A DNA stretch of 64,000 nucleotides from Deinococcus humi (GTDB lineage Bacteria; Deinococcota; Deinococci; Deinococcales; Deinococcaceae). Within the stretch, counting starts at the first letter, position 1. Each line of letters starts with the position of its first letter. Of the stretch, positions 1-8,453 are shown one piece after another. Under the pieces are notes generated by a model, which did no database searches, was not told the DNA's origin, and worked only from the letters and a program-made list of their open reading frames with translations. Location of the stretch: assembly GCF_014201875.1 (NCBI RefSeq), contig NZ_JACHFL010000020.1, positions 1-64,000 of the forward strand, read 5' to 3'. Position numbers and translations under genes: made by a program.

Positions 1-2
1 TG

Positions 3-95
3 CTGAAGGCGAAGCTTGTGGTCGCCTGGCAGCGGGTCCGGTACATTGACCTGCCTCGCCAACTGATGGATTCCAACTTATGCCGGTATCAATAA
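3..95 (+). CDS. possible 3' end of an unidentified gene (partial)
   Basis: An open frame enters from the left edge and stops at TAA 93-95. The visible tail (about 30 residues, including VVAWQRVRYIDLPRQLMDS) has a protein-like composition, unlike the other frames here. It is too short to assign to a family and could be chance. Confidence 0.25.
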   Translation: MKAKLVVAWQRVRYIDLPRQLMDSNLCRYQ

Positions 96-593
96 AGGAC
101 TGGGAACGTGCCGCAATAGACCACGTGCCTGCGCGCCATTGCTCCAGCCTTCTGCCCAATTTCAGAGGCCCACGGCCGCCGCCTACACCGCTTGGAAGCG
201 AACCTCTACACCTGGCCGACAGTGACTCTCTACCACGCCTTGCCGAGGCCAGAGCAGACAGCGGCCTTCCTGTCTGTCCAGGAGTCTGCCCGCAGACTCC
301 TGGACCCTAAGCGGTCGCAAGTTCTGGTGGCCATCGCCGCGCCTGCTGGAGGCGCGGCACGGTGTCGGGCAAGCCCTGGAGCGGGCCGCCCCACACCACG
401 AGACCTCCGCCCGCGCCCGCGCTGCCTGGGAGAGCATCTGGACGGTCAGACCAGCTCAGAGCGGCCCTGCGGCCTGAGCATCGCCCAGCGCCCTTCTGGG
501 CGGGAAGTGGCCGCCCCACCGCGCTGACAGGTAGGAACACCAAAACTCCAGCCCGTGCTGGTGCATTCACAGTGTGCTAAGACCTGGCTTCCT
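96..593. other. stretch without a recognisable gene
   Basis: About 500 bases between the possible gene end at the left edge and the partition operon, which is transcribed leftward and ends here. Short open frames exist on both strands, but they are proline/arginine-rich, mutually overlapping and lack ribosome-binding sites, so I treat them as artefacts of high GC. No terminator hairpin with a T tract was found. Confidence 0.4.
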
Positions 594-1007
594 TCAGAGA
601 GACAGGCGCTCCTCCTCCTGCGCGGCCTTCAGGTATTCGATCAGTGCCGCCTCGACGACATCGCCTAAGGTCATCCCTTGAAGACCGGCCAGGCCCGCCG
701 CCGCTCGCTTTAGCTCGGGTCTGATCCGTACATTTAGCTGCTCGCGGGGAACATCGGTGCGTTTGGGTCCACCGTCGTCTCCACGTCGGCCCTTGCGCTG
801 GGGGGGCAGGGCGTAGGCGGCCGGGTTCTTGAGGGCCTGCCGGGAGTTAATCTCAGGTGGATTGGGGCGCTGGGAGGTTGTTTCCATTTGTTTCGGCGTG
901 TCTCGTCTCTGTGCTAGCACTCCCGTCTTCGCTAACTCTTCCGGCTTCTGCGGCTCGCCTGAAGTGGCGTAGCTGAATCGGCCCTTGGATGGTTTGGAAG
1001 AGGTCAC
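594..1007 (-). CDS. ParA-partner protein, ribbon-helix-helix type (partition)
   Basis: 137 residues. The N-terminal half is low-complexity, basic and proline-rich. The C-terminal half (from about residue 88: QLNVRIRPELKRAAAGLAGLQGMTLGDVVEAALIEYLKAA) fits a ribbon-helix-helix fold: a short beta strand (LNVRI) followed by two helices. The start ATG overlaps the stop of the upstream parA by 4 bases (ATGA), so the two are translationally coupled. A small RHH protein encoded directly after parA is the usual centromere-binding partner and autorepressor in type Ib partition systems; that role is inferred from position and fold. The likely centromere is the promoter region upstream of parA (1604-1771), but I see no clean iterons there. 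Confidence 0.65.
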   Translation of the reverse strand: MTSSKPSKGRFSYATSGEPQKPEELAKTGVLAQRRDTPKQMETTSQRPNPPEINSRQALKNPAAYALPPQRKGRRGDDGGPKRTDVPREQLNVRIRPELKRAAAGLAGLQGMTLGDVVEAALIEYLKAAQEEERLSL

Positions 1008-1603
1008 GATGCCACCTCGCGGGCCACGCCCTGAATGTCGGCCCAGGCTTCCCCCGCGCGCGGGTCCCGCACGTCGCGCACCAGTCCGCCCGCCTCGGCG
1101 GCCCGCTCGTGGGCGGTGTACCGGCGCACCACCGTCTCCAGACAGGTCACACCTGCCCTCCTGAGTGCGTCACGGGCCTCCTGACCCACCCGGCCCACAG
1201 GCGGGGCTTTAGTGATCACCACCCGCACCGCTTCCAGCTCGCCCCCTGCCCGCAGTTGTCGCCACAGGTTAAGGGTGGACTGGATCTCCAGCCGAGAGAC
1301 GCCACAGGGGATCAGCACCAACTCGAAGGTCCGGGCCAGCTCGCGCAGATCGTCCAGCGAGGGCCGCCCCTCGCTGTCCACGATCAGGAAGGCCAGCAGT
1401 TTCAGGCCCTGGGCGGCAGCCTCTGGTGACAGCACGTCGAAGGGCAGGGGAGCCAGCTCAGCCCACTGGAGGCAGGAACGCACGCGGGTGTCCTCGTCCA
1501 CCAGGGCGACGGAACCGCGCTCGGACAGCGCACCCGCTAGATTGAAGGCCAGCGTGGATTTGCCGACGCCGCCCTTCTCAGAGGTAATGGCGATTCGTTG
1601 CAT
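1004..1603 (-). CDS. parA: ParA-family partition ATPase
   Basis: 199 residues, the short length typical of type Ib plasmid ParA proteins that lack an N-terminal HTH. The deviant Walker A motif KGGVGKST lies at residues 10-17, with the signature lysine. A Walker A'-type VDEDTR follows at about 35-40 and a Walker B-type FLIVDSEG at about 72-79. These proteins bind DNA non-specifically as ATP dimers and move plasmid copies apart with a centromere-binding partner, here the overlapping downstream RHH gene. The start ATG (1601-1603) has no Shine-Dalgarno but has a TAGGCT box 6 nt upstream, suggesting a leaderless transcript. A second ParA is truncated by the right edge of the window. Confidence 0.9.
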   Translation of the reverse strand: MQRIAITSEKGGVGKSTLAFNLAGALSERGSVALVDEDTRVRSCLQWAELAPLPFDVLSPEAAAQGLKLLAFLIVDSEGRPSLDDLRELARTFELVLIPCGVSRLEIQSTLNLWRQLRAGGELEAVRVVITKAPPVGRVGQEARDALRRAGVTCLETVVRRYTAHERAAEAGGLVRDVRDPRAGEAWADIQGVAREVAS

Positions 1604-1615
1604 AGGGGTAGCCTA
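1604..1615 (-). promoter_or_regulatory. probable -10 box of a leaderless parA promoter
   Basis: On the minus strand, TAGGCT (1610-1615) matches the TANNNT pattern and is followed after 6 nt by the parA ATG. That spacing puts the transcript start at or next to the start codon. No good -35 was seen. Inference from spacing only. Confidence 0.4.
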
Positions 1616-1771
1616 CTAAAAAACTGCCGGAAGTGACGGTTAGACGGAAGTGCTAGCAATCCGAAATTTTTTCGATAAGCTAAATACGCAATGACCGACT
1701 AGTCCGGCTAATACATGACGTGTTATCTTAAAAATAGGCAATAATATCAATAGCTTTAAAGGGGATCTCTA

Positions 1772-3910
1772 GTGTCAAAGCTTTCAGATTTAGATAGAAG
1801 AACGCTGATCAAATTACTGAATGATGGTAACGACGTTCCAACTGAATATAAAGATATATTATTTCGGCCAGAACGACGAGAATATGAATTGACGTATGCC
1901 AACAAAATAAGAGAAGAAGAAATAATTATTGATACTTTAGCCATTCCAATGCAGGCAATTCGCCATTATGGGGAAGTCGACGAAGACTGGAGAAACAAAT
2001 TAATCTTCGGAGATAACTTACAGTCTCTTAAGACGCTAGTCAAAATGAAAGAGCGTGGCGAGATTAGTAGCGCCGATGGCACATCGGGGGTAAAGCTCAT
2101 TTACATTGATCCCCCCTTCGCTACTAGACAAGATTTTAAAGCTTCCAAAGAGGAGAAAGCTTATCAAGACAAAATTGCAGGCGCTAAATTTATTGAATTT
2201 ATTCGAAAAAGGTTAATCCTACTGAGAAATCTATTAGCAGAAGATGGCAGCATTTTTATCCATTTAGACCAGCGTAAGATCCATTACATCAAAGTTATAG
2301 CAGATGAAGTGTTTGGTGAACATAATTTTCGAAATGAGATCATCTTACCGGGGCGTGCAGCGAAAAACCTACAGCAACAATTTGATTCGATAGCCAAACT
2401 CAACGTAAGACACGATACGCTTTTATGGTATTCAAAAAGTGGCAAGACACGATTCTCCAAATCGTGGGTTAGAAAACATAGCGAGAGCAATCCAAACGGT
2501 CACTGGCATTCATTCTGGAGCACAGCTGACAGGCCGACAATGCGTTACCCTCTCCTCGGCGTAACTCCTGAGACTGGACAATGGACGTGGAAAGAGGATA
2601 GGGCATTAAAAGCTTTCGAAAATCATCAAAGATTTCTCCAAGAAGCTGGAGATAGGACGCTTGTAGAATACTGGCGCGATACTGGTAAATCACTCCAATT
2701 CTTAAGGGCTGGAGACGAAGACGGTAAACCACAATACTGGCGTGCGCCGAGCGATATTCAACTTACTGACACTGTATGGTCAGGAGTACCAATATATAGT
2801 AGCTCTACAAAATATCCAACCGAGAAAAATGAAGCCCTGTTGAGTCAAATTATTGAACTTGCTTCCTCTGAAGGTGATCTGGTTTTAGATGCGTTTGCCG
2901 GATCAGGAACTACACTATCAACAGCTCAAAAACTGTCACGTCGATGGATTGGTATTGATGTTGGCAAGCTCTCAATCTACACAATCCAGAAACGCCTGTT
3001 GAACTTGATTAATAGCAGCGAAATTCTCAAATCTAATACTGGATTCACACTTTACAATGCTGGTCTGTATGATTTTTCGAAGTTGAAGACGTTATCTGAA
3101 GGAGATTGGAGATTTTTCGCTTTGGCTCTTTTTCAATGTGATGATCTCGTACATTTTGTCAATGGGATCAAATTCGATGGCAAACGATCAGGAGACGACG
3201 TATTAATTTTTGATCATTTGCTAGGAAATGGCGCTGTCTTAGATCTTGGTTTTATTGATAATCTGCATCAAGCGCTTGATGGGAAAGCCACTGATGAAAT
3301 ATATATCATCGCTCCAGCAGCAAGTGTAGTTTTTTTAAATGACTATATTGATAAAGATCAAGTGCGGTATTGGATACTACGAATCCCCTATTCTATAATC
3401 AACGAGTTACATCTAACACAATTTCAAGCACCCAAACAGCCAATAAATTCAGAGGAAATTAATATTGTCGTGGAAAGTGTAGGATTCGACTTTATGAATC
3501 AGCCGCGAGTAAAATGTACTTTTACTCGCGCTGGTGATCAGGCTTACATCATAATTGATGATTTCGTCAGTCGCGCATTAAGTGTTGATAATACAGCTCA
3601 ATCTTCAGATATTGATAAACTATCAATGATATTAATAGATTTTGATTATACAAATGAATTTGAAGCGGATTCTACTATATCCGCATTTAGTATGGATGAG
3701 GTTTTTTATGCAAATGAAATAAAAACTTCACCACCATCTATTAGTTTCTCTTATAGAGACCTCGGTGAACACTGCATGATTATATATATCGATATTTTCG
3801 GCAATGAGTATACTGAGATTAAAAGTAGATCAGATTTTATAGAAAACTGGGATAACATACCCGCAAAGTTGTCTAAAAATACGATTAGAAAAGGGGATAC
3901 CAATGATTGA
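1772..3910 (+). CDS. mod: type III restriction-modification DNA methyltransferase (Mod)
   Basis: 712 residues with a GTG start preceded by AAAGGGGAT-like purine-rich sequence. The catalytic motif IV DPPF is at residues 113-116 and the SAM-binding motif I FAGSGTT at 375-381. This order (catalytic motif first) is the beta class typical of type III Mod subunits that methylate adenine N6. The region between them probably contains the target-recognition domain. About 300 residues after motif I are poorly conserved in my reading and may contact Res. The res gene starts inside the last codons (8-base overlap), so both are one operon. Base composition is strikingly AT-rich compared with all flanking genes, indicating recent acquisition. 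Specificity cannot be read from sequence. Confidence 0.93.
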   Translation: MSKLSDLDRRTLIKLLNDGNDVPTEYKDILFRPERREYELTYANKIREEEIIIDTLAIPMQAIRHYGEVDEDWRNKLIFGDNLQSLKTLVKMKERGEISSADGTSGVKLIYIDPPFATRQDFKASKEEKAYQDKIAGAKFIEFIRKRLILLRNLLAEDGSIFIHLDQRKIHYIKVIADEVFGEHNFRNEIILPGRAAKNLQQQFDSIAKLNVRHDTLLWYSKSGKTRFSKSWVRKHSESNPNGHWHSFWSTADRPTMRYPLLGVTPETGQWTWKEDRALKAFENHQRFLQEAGDRTLVEYWRDTGKSLQFLRAGDEDGKPQYWRAPSDIQLTDTVWSGVPIYSSSTKYPTEKNEALLSQIIELASSEGDLVLDAFAGSGTTLSTAQKLSRRWIGIDVGKLSIYTIQKRLLNLINSSEILKSNTGFTLYNAGLYDFSKLKTLSEGDWRFFALALFQCDDLVHFVNGIKFDGKRSGDDVLIFDHLLGNGAVLDLGFIDNLHQALDGKATDEIYIIAPAASVVFLNDYIDKDQVRYWILRIPYSIINELHLTQFQAPKQPINSEEINIVVESVGFDFMNQPRVKCTFTRAGDQAYIIIDDFVSRALSVDNTAQSSDIDKLSMILIDFDYTNEFEADSTISAFSMDEVFYANEIKTSPPSISFSYRDLGEHCMIIYIDIFGNEYTEIKSRSDFIENWDNIPAKLSKNTIRKGDTND

Positions 3911-6416
3911 TCATCGAAAATATGAAATTCAGGATTTAGTACTAAATGTAAGCAAAAATATAGATCCTTCAAAATATGATTATACTTTATATGAAAAATT
4001 TATTGAAGAACTTTGTTCAGACAGAGAATATCAGAAGGAAGCAATCAGAATCGCTATGCGCTATATTGCGGGTGATCAATACGCCAGCGTACAGGACTTA
4101 GCTGAAGAAAACTATGTCAGTAATCAAATACTAGAGAGAAAATATGGTAAGTCTGCAGCCTTCATCTCTGAGTTCCAATTACCAAATCAAGTCTCCGCAT
4201 CAATTGACTTACCTACGGCTGCAGGAAAAAGTTATGTGATGTATGCTATTGCACGAATAGCACTCGCGCACGGTCTAGTTGACAGGGTACTGATACTATG
4301 TCCTTCCCTAACAATTGAAAAGCACCTTTTAGAAAAATTTAGATTGCTGTCGGGCAATGCTTCTTTAAGTTCTCTGCTTCCGACAAATTCTCAGATATTG
4401 AATCCACATATTATTAGCGCAACTGAATCAATAACTGAAGGAACTATTTGCATAGAAAACTTTCATGCAGTTCTAAGGGGTGTTGGGTCTTCTATCAGAG
4501 ATAGTTTAAAAGATAAAGGACCAAGGACTCTTGTTTTAAATGATGAAGTTCATCATGTTTATAATTCCTCAGAGAAAGATATGGGAAAATGGAAAGAGTT
4601 CTTAGTAGATGAAGAGTTCAATTTTAAGTATATTCTCGGCTTTTCTGGTACTTGCTACATCGGCAATGATTATTTTTCAGACGTAATATTTCGACTACCA
4701 CTGCAGGATCTAATTGAACAGGGATTTGCTAAGGGTGTTGACTATGTGGCGGAAGATGTTTCCGAATCACAATACGAAAAATTTCAAAAAATATATTCTA
4801 ATCATCAGCTCAATAGGGAAAAATACAGCAATTTAAAGCCACTATCTATATTTGTGACAAAGGATATCACGAGTTGTGAAAGATTAGCTGAAGATTTTGT
4901 AAAATTCCTAGCTGAGCATGAGGGCAAATCTAGAGAAGATGTGTCTGATAAAATACTTGTTGTAACATCATCACCGAAGCATGCTTCTAATGTTGTTCTT
5001 TTAGATAGTGTCGATTCACGGACGAATCCAATTGAATGGATATTCTCTGTAAGTATGCTCACCGAAGGCTGGGATGTTAAAAATGTTTTTCAGATTGTAC
5101 CTCATGAAGAACGGGCTTTTAATAGCAAATTGCTTATTTCTCAAGTGCTCGGGCGCGGTCTTAGAGTACCTAATGAGTATAAAGGTGAGCGTCCGATCGT
5201 AAAAGTCTTCAACCATGACTCCTGGTCTGGGAGGATTGAGCATCTTGTAAGCTCAATTCTAGAATCAGAGGTAAAACTTTTTTCTTTTACTCTGGATAAA
5301 CAACCAGATTACAATTTTACTATACATCAATTTATCTACGAGAAAACTACAATATTAGGAGAAATAGAAGAAGCTACTGAATTCGATTTTAATAAAGAGT
5401 TTGTTTTATTGGAGTCTCAATCTGAATATCTAGATCGAGAGACTTATTATGGTAGAATTGGAGATAAAGAAGATGTTAGAAGATCTACTTTAACAAAAAT
5501 ACGTTATCGCATGTATTCTGTTGAAGAAGTAGCAAATCATATTTTAAAAAAATTACAAAGTATTGATCTTGAAATACATACAGATTATTCATCAAAATAT
5601 AACAAGGATTGGCTAGAGAAAATGATTCGAGCCTCACTCAGGAATGCAGGCGAGGATAGTGACTTTGTGAGTGAGGCTAACCGCCAGCATTTGCAAGCAG
5701 CTTTCGGATCGATAAGTAGCGGGTCAAACGCCACTTTGAGATATACAAACACAGAAAAGGAATTGCGTGTAATTAAAACGGAGAGTCGCCCAAGAGATAG
5801 TATTAGTTTATCCCTTTTGAGGAGAGGCATATCTACGATATTTATTGATCATGATTCAGTGAAAAACAGCGATCCAGTAACACAAGCAGTCATTAAAGAA
5901 ATGGAATCAGATGACTCTTTGCCCAGATCAGCATATTATAAAATCGAAAATAGGTATCTCTTTAAAACACCATTGAATCTTGCTATAGCAAGTAGTAGGC
6001 CGGAAAAAGATTTTCTGAGCAAATTGACCCAGCAAGCTTCAGCAACCTCAATTACTAGTTGGATAAAATCTACGGATAATAATTTTTACTCGATAGAATA
6101 TTCTCTCCGACAAGGTAAATCTATTATAAATAGAAGTTTCAATCCAGATTTTTTTATTAAAATTGGGAACATTATTTTCGTAATTGAGATAAAATCAGAC
6201 GAAGACTCGAAAGATCCTTCTCAAGAAAACAAAGCAAAATTTCATGCAGCGAAGAAACACTTCTCACTGATAAACTCAAAACAGCAAGAAATAGTATATC
6301 ACTTTCACTTTCTAACTCCTACTGATTATGACAAATTCTTCAAATTTATAATAGATAAAAACTACAATTATATATCAAAAATGGATGTTGCACTAGAATC
6401 TTCTGAAAATGACTAA
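3903..6416 (+). CDS. res: type III restriction endonuclease/helicase subunit (Res)
   Basis: 837 residues. It has a superfamily 2 helicase core, with Walker A PTAAGKS at residues 104-110, a DEVH box (motif II) at 214-217, an FSGT motif III, and a motif V/VI stretch (TEGWDVKNVFQIVPHEER, then SQVLGRGLRVP) near 380-425. The C-terminal nuclease signature is NPDFF (747-751) followed by EIK (762-764), a PD-(D/E)xK arrangement. All key residues are present, so the enzyme should be active. Res uses ATP hydrolysis for long-range communication and cuts DNA only in complex with Mod, whose gene overlaps the start by 8 bases. The gene is AT-rich like mod and ends 140 bases before a recombinase gene, a context that fits a mobile defence island. 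Confidence 0.93.
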   Translation: MIDHRKYEIQDLVLNVSKNIDPSKYDYTLYEKFIEELCSDREYQKEAIRIAMRYIAGDQYASVQDLAEENYVSNQILERKYGKSAAFISEFQLPNQVSASIDLPTAAGKSYVMYAIARIALAHGLVDRVLILCPSLTIEKHLLEKFRLLSGNASLSSLLPTNSQILNPHIISATESITEGTICIENFHAVLRGVGSSIRDSLKDKGPRTLVLNDEVHHVYNSSEKDMGKWKEFLVDEEFNFKYILGFSGTCYIGNDYFSDVIFRLPLQDLIEQGFAKGVDYVAEDVSESQYEKFQKIYSNHQLNREKYSNLKPLSIFVTKDITSCERLAEDFVKFLAEHEGKSREDVSDKILVVTSSPKHASNVVLLDSVDSRTNPIEWIFSVSMLTEGWDVKNVFQIVPHEERAFNSKLLISQVLGRGLRVPNEYKGERPIVKVFNHDSWSGRIEHLVSSILESEVKLFSFTLDKQPDYNFTIHQFIYEKTTILGEIEEATEFDFNKEFVLLESQSEYLDRETYYGRIGDKEDVRRSTLTKIRYRMYSVEEVANHILKKLQSIDLEIHTDYSSKYNKDWLEKMIRASLRNAGEDSDFVSEANRQHLQAAFGSISSGSNATLRYTNTEKELRVIKTESRPRDSISLSLLRRGISTIFIDHDSVKNSDPVTQAVIKEMESDDSLPRSAYYKIENRYLFKTPLNLAIASSRPEKDFLSKLTQQASATSITSWIKSTDNNFYSIEYSLRQGKSIINRSFNPDFFIKIGNIIFVIEIKSDEDSKDPSQENKAKFHAAKKHFSLINSKQQEIVYHFHFLTPTDYDKFFKFIIDKNYNYISKMDVALESSEND

Positions 6417-6557
6417 ATTTTGAGGCTGTCTGAGTCATTTTAAATAAATCTTTTTCACACTATAGAATCTAGGCTTAATACTAAAGTTTTTCTAATCCAA
6501 TCATTATTAATCCTAATAAAATGAAGAGCTTTTTGCCTCTTGACCTATAAACAGGCA

Positions 6558-7511
6558 TTACCACCTGTCCAGCGTCTCGCGCAGGCTATCATCGGCCCAC
6601 TTGGCATAGATCCGGGCGGTCTCGATCGAGGCGTGGCCCAGGTGGCGGGCGGTGGCGTCCAAAGTGTGGCCCTCGCGGACCAACCGGGTTCCGGCGTAGT
6701 GGCGTAGCGAGTGGAAGCCCCTGTTGCTAACCCCGACCCGTTTACACAGCCAGTGCAGCCGCTCACGGGCCGCGTCCGCACCGCCGCCGATCACCGGTCC
6801 TTCCTCACCTGCCAGCGCTTCTAGGGCAGCCACCAGCGAGCTGGACAGGTTGACCCGTCGGGTCTTGCCGCCCTTGCCATTCCTGACGGTCAGGGCGCGG
6901 GCACCCAGGTCCACATCAGCCCAGGCCAGCAGCAGGGCTTCCCCGATCCGCAGTCCGGTGTGCCCGCATAGCAGCAGCAGCGCCCGCATGCGGGCGTCAG
7001 CGTGGTCCAGCAGACTCTGGATCTCCTCCTCGGTGTAGGGCTGGCGCTTGTCCCAAGCGGCGGTGAAGTCACGAGCGGCCCTCGCATCCGCGAAGGCGTC
7101 CGCTGTGGTCGCCCCGGACCAGCGCAGCGCCTTGTAGAGCGTCCGCGCCCCGGCCAGCATCACGCGTACGGTGGACGCGCTCTTGTTATCCGCCTCCAGG
7201 TGCCGCAGGTACAGCAACCCGACATTCGCGCTGGGGTTCAGCAGGTTGACGGCGTGCTCGGTGGCGTAGGCCATGAAGGTACGGGCGGCTTGGCCGTAGA
7301 CCCGCAGGGTGTGCCGGCTGACGAGTGCGCCGGTTACGCCGTGGGTGGTCAGGTAAGCCTCAGTCAAGGCCCAGAGGGTGGCGGTGTCCTTGTCGCGGGC
7401 GGCTTGGACGGCGCGGCGGCGCAGCTCCTCGGGATGCAGGCTGGCGAGGTGGGAAGCGCGGGCGACGAGGTCGCCCCGATAAAGCTCTACCGCCATTTCG
7501 AAGGGGGTCAT
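6558..7511 (-). CDS. tyrosine recombinase / integrase (XerD-like)
   Basis: 317 residues. There is an N-terminal SAM-like core-binding domain (about 40-140) and a C-terminal catalytic domain with Arg188 (HTGLRIGE), a basic GKGGKTRR turn near 212-218, the HSLRH box (His267, Arg270), His293 (LGHASIET) and nucleophile Tyr302. The full catalytic set is present. Such enzymes integrate or excise elements or resolve plasmid dimers. The gene converges on the AT-rich type III restriction operon, which it may have mobilised, or it may serve the plasmid as a dimer resolvase. No clear attachment-site core was found next to it. Confidence 0.88.
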   Translation of the reverse strand: MTPFEMAVELYRGDLVARASHLASLHPEELRRRAVQAARDKDTATLWALTEAYLTTHGVTGALVSRHTLRVYGQAARTFMAYATEHAVNLLNPSANVGLLYLRHLEADNKSASTVRVMLAGARTLYKALRWSGATTADAFADARAARDFTAAWDKRQPYTEEEIQSLLDHADARMRALLLLCGHTGLRIGEALLLAWADVDLGARALTVRNGKGGKTRRVNLSSSLVAALEALAGEEGPVIGGGADAARERLHWLCKRVGVSNRGFHSLRHYAGTRLVREGHTLDATARHLGHASIETARIYAKWADDSLRETLDRW

Positions 7512-7589
7512 TTACCCCATGATAACAAGGCTTAACAGGCGGCTCGCTGTCCTGAGCACAATCAAGAAAGAAGAAGTAAATCAAGACTA

Positions 7590-8155
7590 GTACAGCGTTC
7601 TTCAATTTGTCATAGTCGAGTATGAGCCGTCCCCTACGCTACAAAGTGGAATTGAGTGAGGAGCAGGAGCAGACGCTGAAGACCCTGGTCACGACAGAGA
7701 GTGGCAAGGCGCGGGTCATGACCCGCGCCTGCATTCTACTGATGACCCATCAGCAGATGGCCGACTCGGACATTAAAGAAGCCCTTGGAATCAGCGTCCA
7801 GACGGTGAAGTCCACCCGAAAGCGCTTTGTCCTGGGTGGCCTGTATGCAGCACTGTTCGATGCGCCGCATACAGGCCGACCCGCGAAGTTTGATGGCAAG
7901 GACCGGGCGGCCATCACCGCGCTCGCGTGCAGTGAAGCCCCCGAAGGTCATGCCAGGTGGAGCATTCGTCTGCTAGCAGAAAAAGCGGTGGAATTGAATG
8001 TCGTCGACGGCATTGCGCCGTCGACGGTGTTCTACATGCTCAAAAAACGCGGTCCAGCTGCACCACAAAAGGCAACGGTGCATCGCGCAACTGACAGCGA
8101 ACTTCCTGTACGAGATGGAGCGCGTGCTGGATGTCTATTTAATTGAACGCTGTAC
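7590..8155 (+). mobile_element. internally deleted IS630-type element (MITE-like, 566 bp)
   Basis: The ends are perfect inverted repeats of 11 bases, GTACAGCGTTC at 7590-7600 and GAACGCTGTAC at 8145-8155. Each is flanked so that the junctions read CTA|G...C|TAG, i.e. insertion at CTAG with a TA duplication as IS630 elements do. The interior codes only for the N-terminal half of a transposase, and the DDE catalytic part is missing. The element could be moved in trans by a full-length relative but not by itself. It sits immediately left of the promoter of a small gene (8201). Confidence 0.8.
7622..8146 (+). pseudogene. truncated IS630-family transposase
   Basis: The first about 140 residues match the HTH half of IS630 transposases (LSEEQEQTLKTLV..., SDIKEALGISVQTVKSTRKRF, HARWSIRLLAEKAVELNVVDGIAPSTVFYMLKK). 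Near 8045 the frame is lost. The family sequence continues in the +1 frame (CIAQLTANFLYEMERVLDVY) and then runs straight into the right terminal repeat, so the whole DDE domain is deleted. Both a frameshift and an internal deletion are therefore visible. Confidence 0.85.
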
Positions 8156-8157
8156 TA

Positions 8158-8195
8158 GCGTCGTCATTTTCAGATCAACTCATAAGCACATACTG
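8158..8195 (+). promoter_or_regulatory. leaderless promoter of the small gene at 8201
   Basis: AGCACATACTG (8185-8195) contains a CATACT -10 box ending 6 nt before the ATG. The same 11-mer at exactly the same distance precedes the paralogous gene at 52953. Similarity between the two upstream regions extends about 38 bases (CGTCAT.TTC.AG.TCAAC...), so promoter and gene were duplicated together. Confidence 0.55.
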
Positions 8196-8200
8196 GGGAA

Positions 8201-8413
8201 ATGACTGGCCATCAGGACACTCAAGGCTCAGTGAGCCGGGGGGGCTCCCCGCTCACTGCCCATGAGTGCCGGCTCCTCACTGATCGCTTTCTGGATCACG
8301 TCGGCGCTGACCCGGTGTGGAATGACAGCCTCAACTATCTCGCCCAGCGCCTGTTCGCGCTGGCGGTTCAGGCCGAGCGCCTTCCAGGCTGGGCCGAGTC
8401 TCCTTCTTCGTAA
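8201..8413 (+). CDS. small conserved protein, paralogue family member A
   Basis: 70 residues, no known domain. It is clearly homologous to the proteins at 52953-53237 and 30970-31215 (shared pattern MT.H......LT..E.RL..D..L.HL....D.L..L..RL..LAV). The conserved part is predicted helical, about residues 17-58 (LTAHECRLLTDRFLDHV...DSLNYLAQRLFALAVQAE). It has no signal peptide or membrane segment. The start is the ATG immediately after the conserved CATACT box. Three copies in 64 kb, two with the same promoter, suggest a real regulatory or structural role, which I cannot name. Confidence 0.7.
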   Translation: MTGHQDTQGSVSRGGSPLTAHECRLLTDRFLDHVGADPVWNDSLNYLAQRLFALAVQAERLPGWAESPSS

Positions 8414-8453
8414 TAGGAGTATGGGGCATTCGGCGCGCAGGTAGCGCTGGAAG

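Noticed and set aside
80..580. Several 60-110 codon frames at the left edge
   Set aside because: Mutually overlapping, Pro/Arg-rich, no ribosome sites or motifs.
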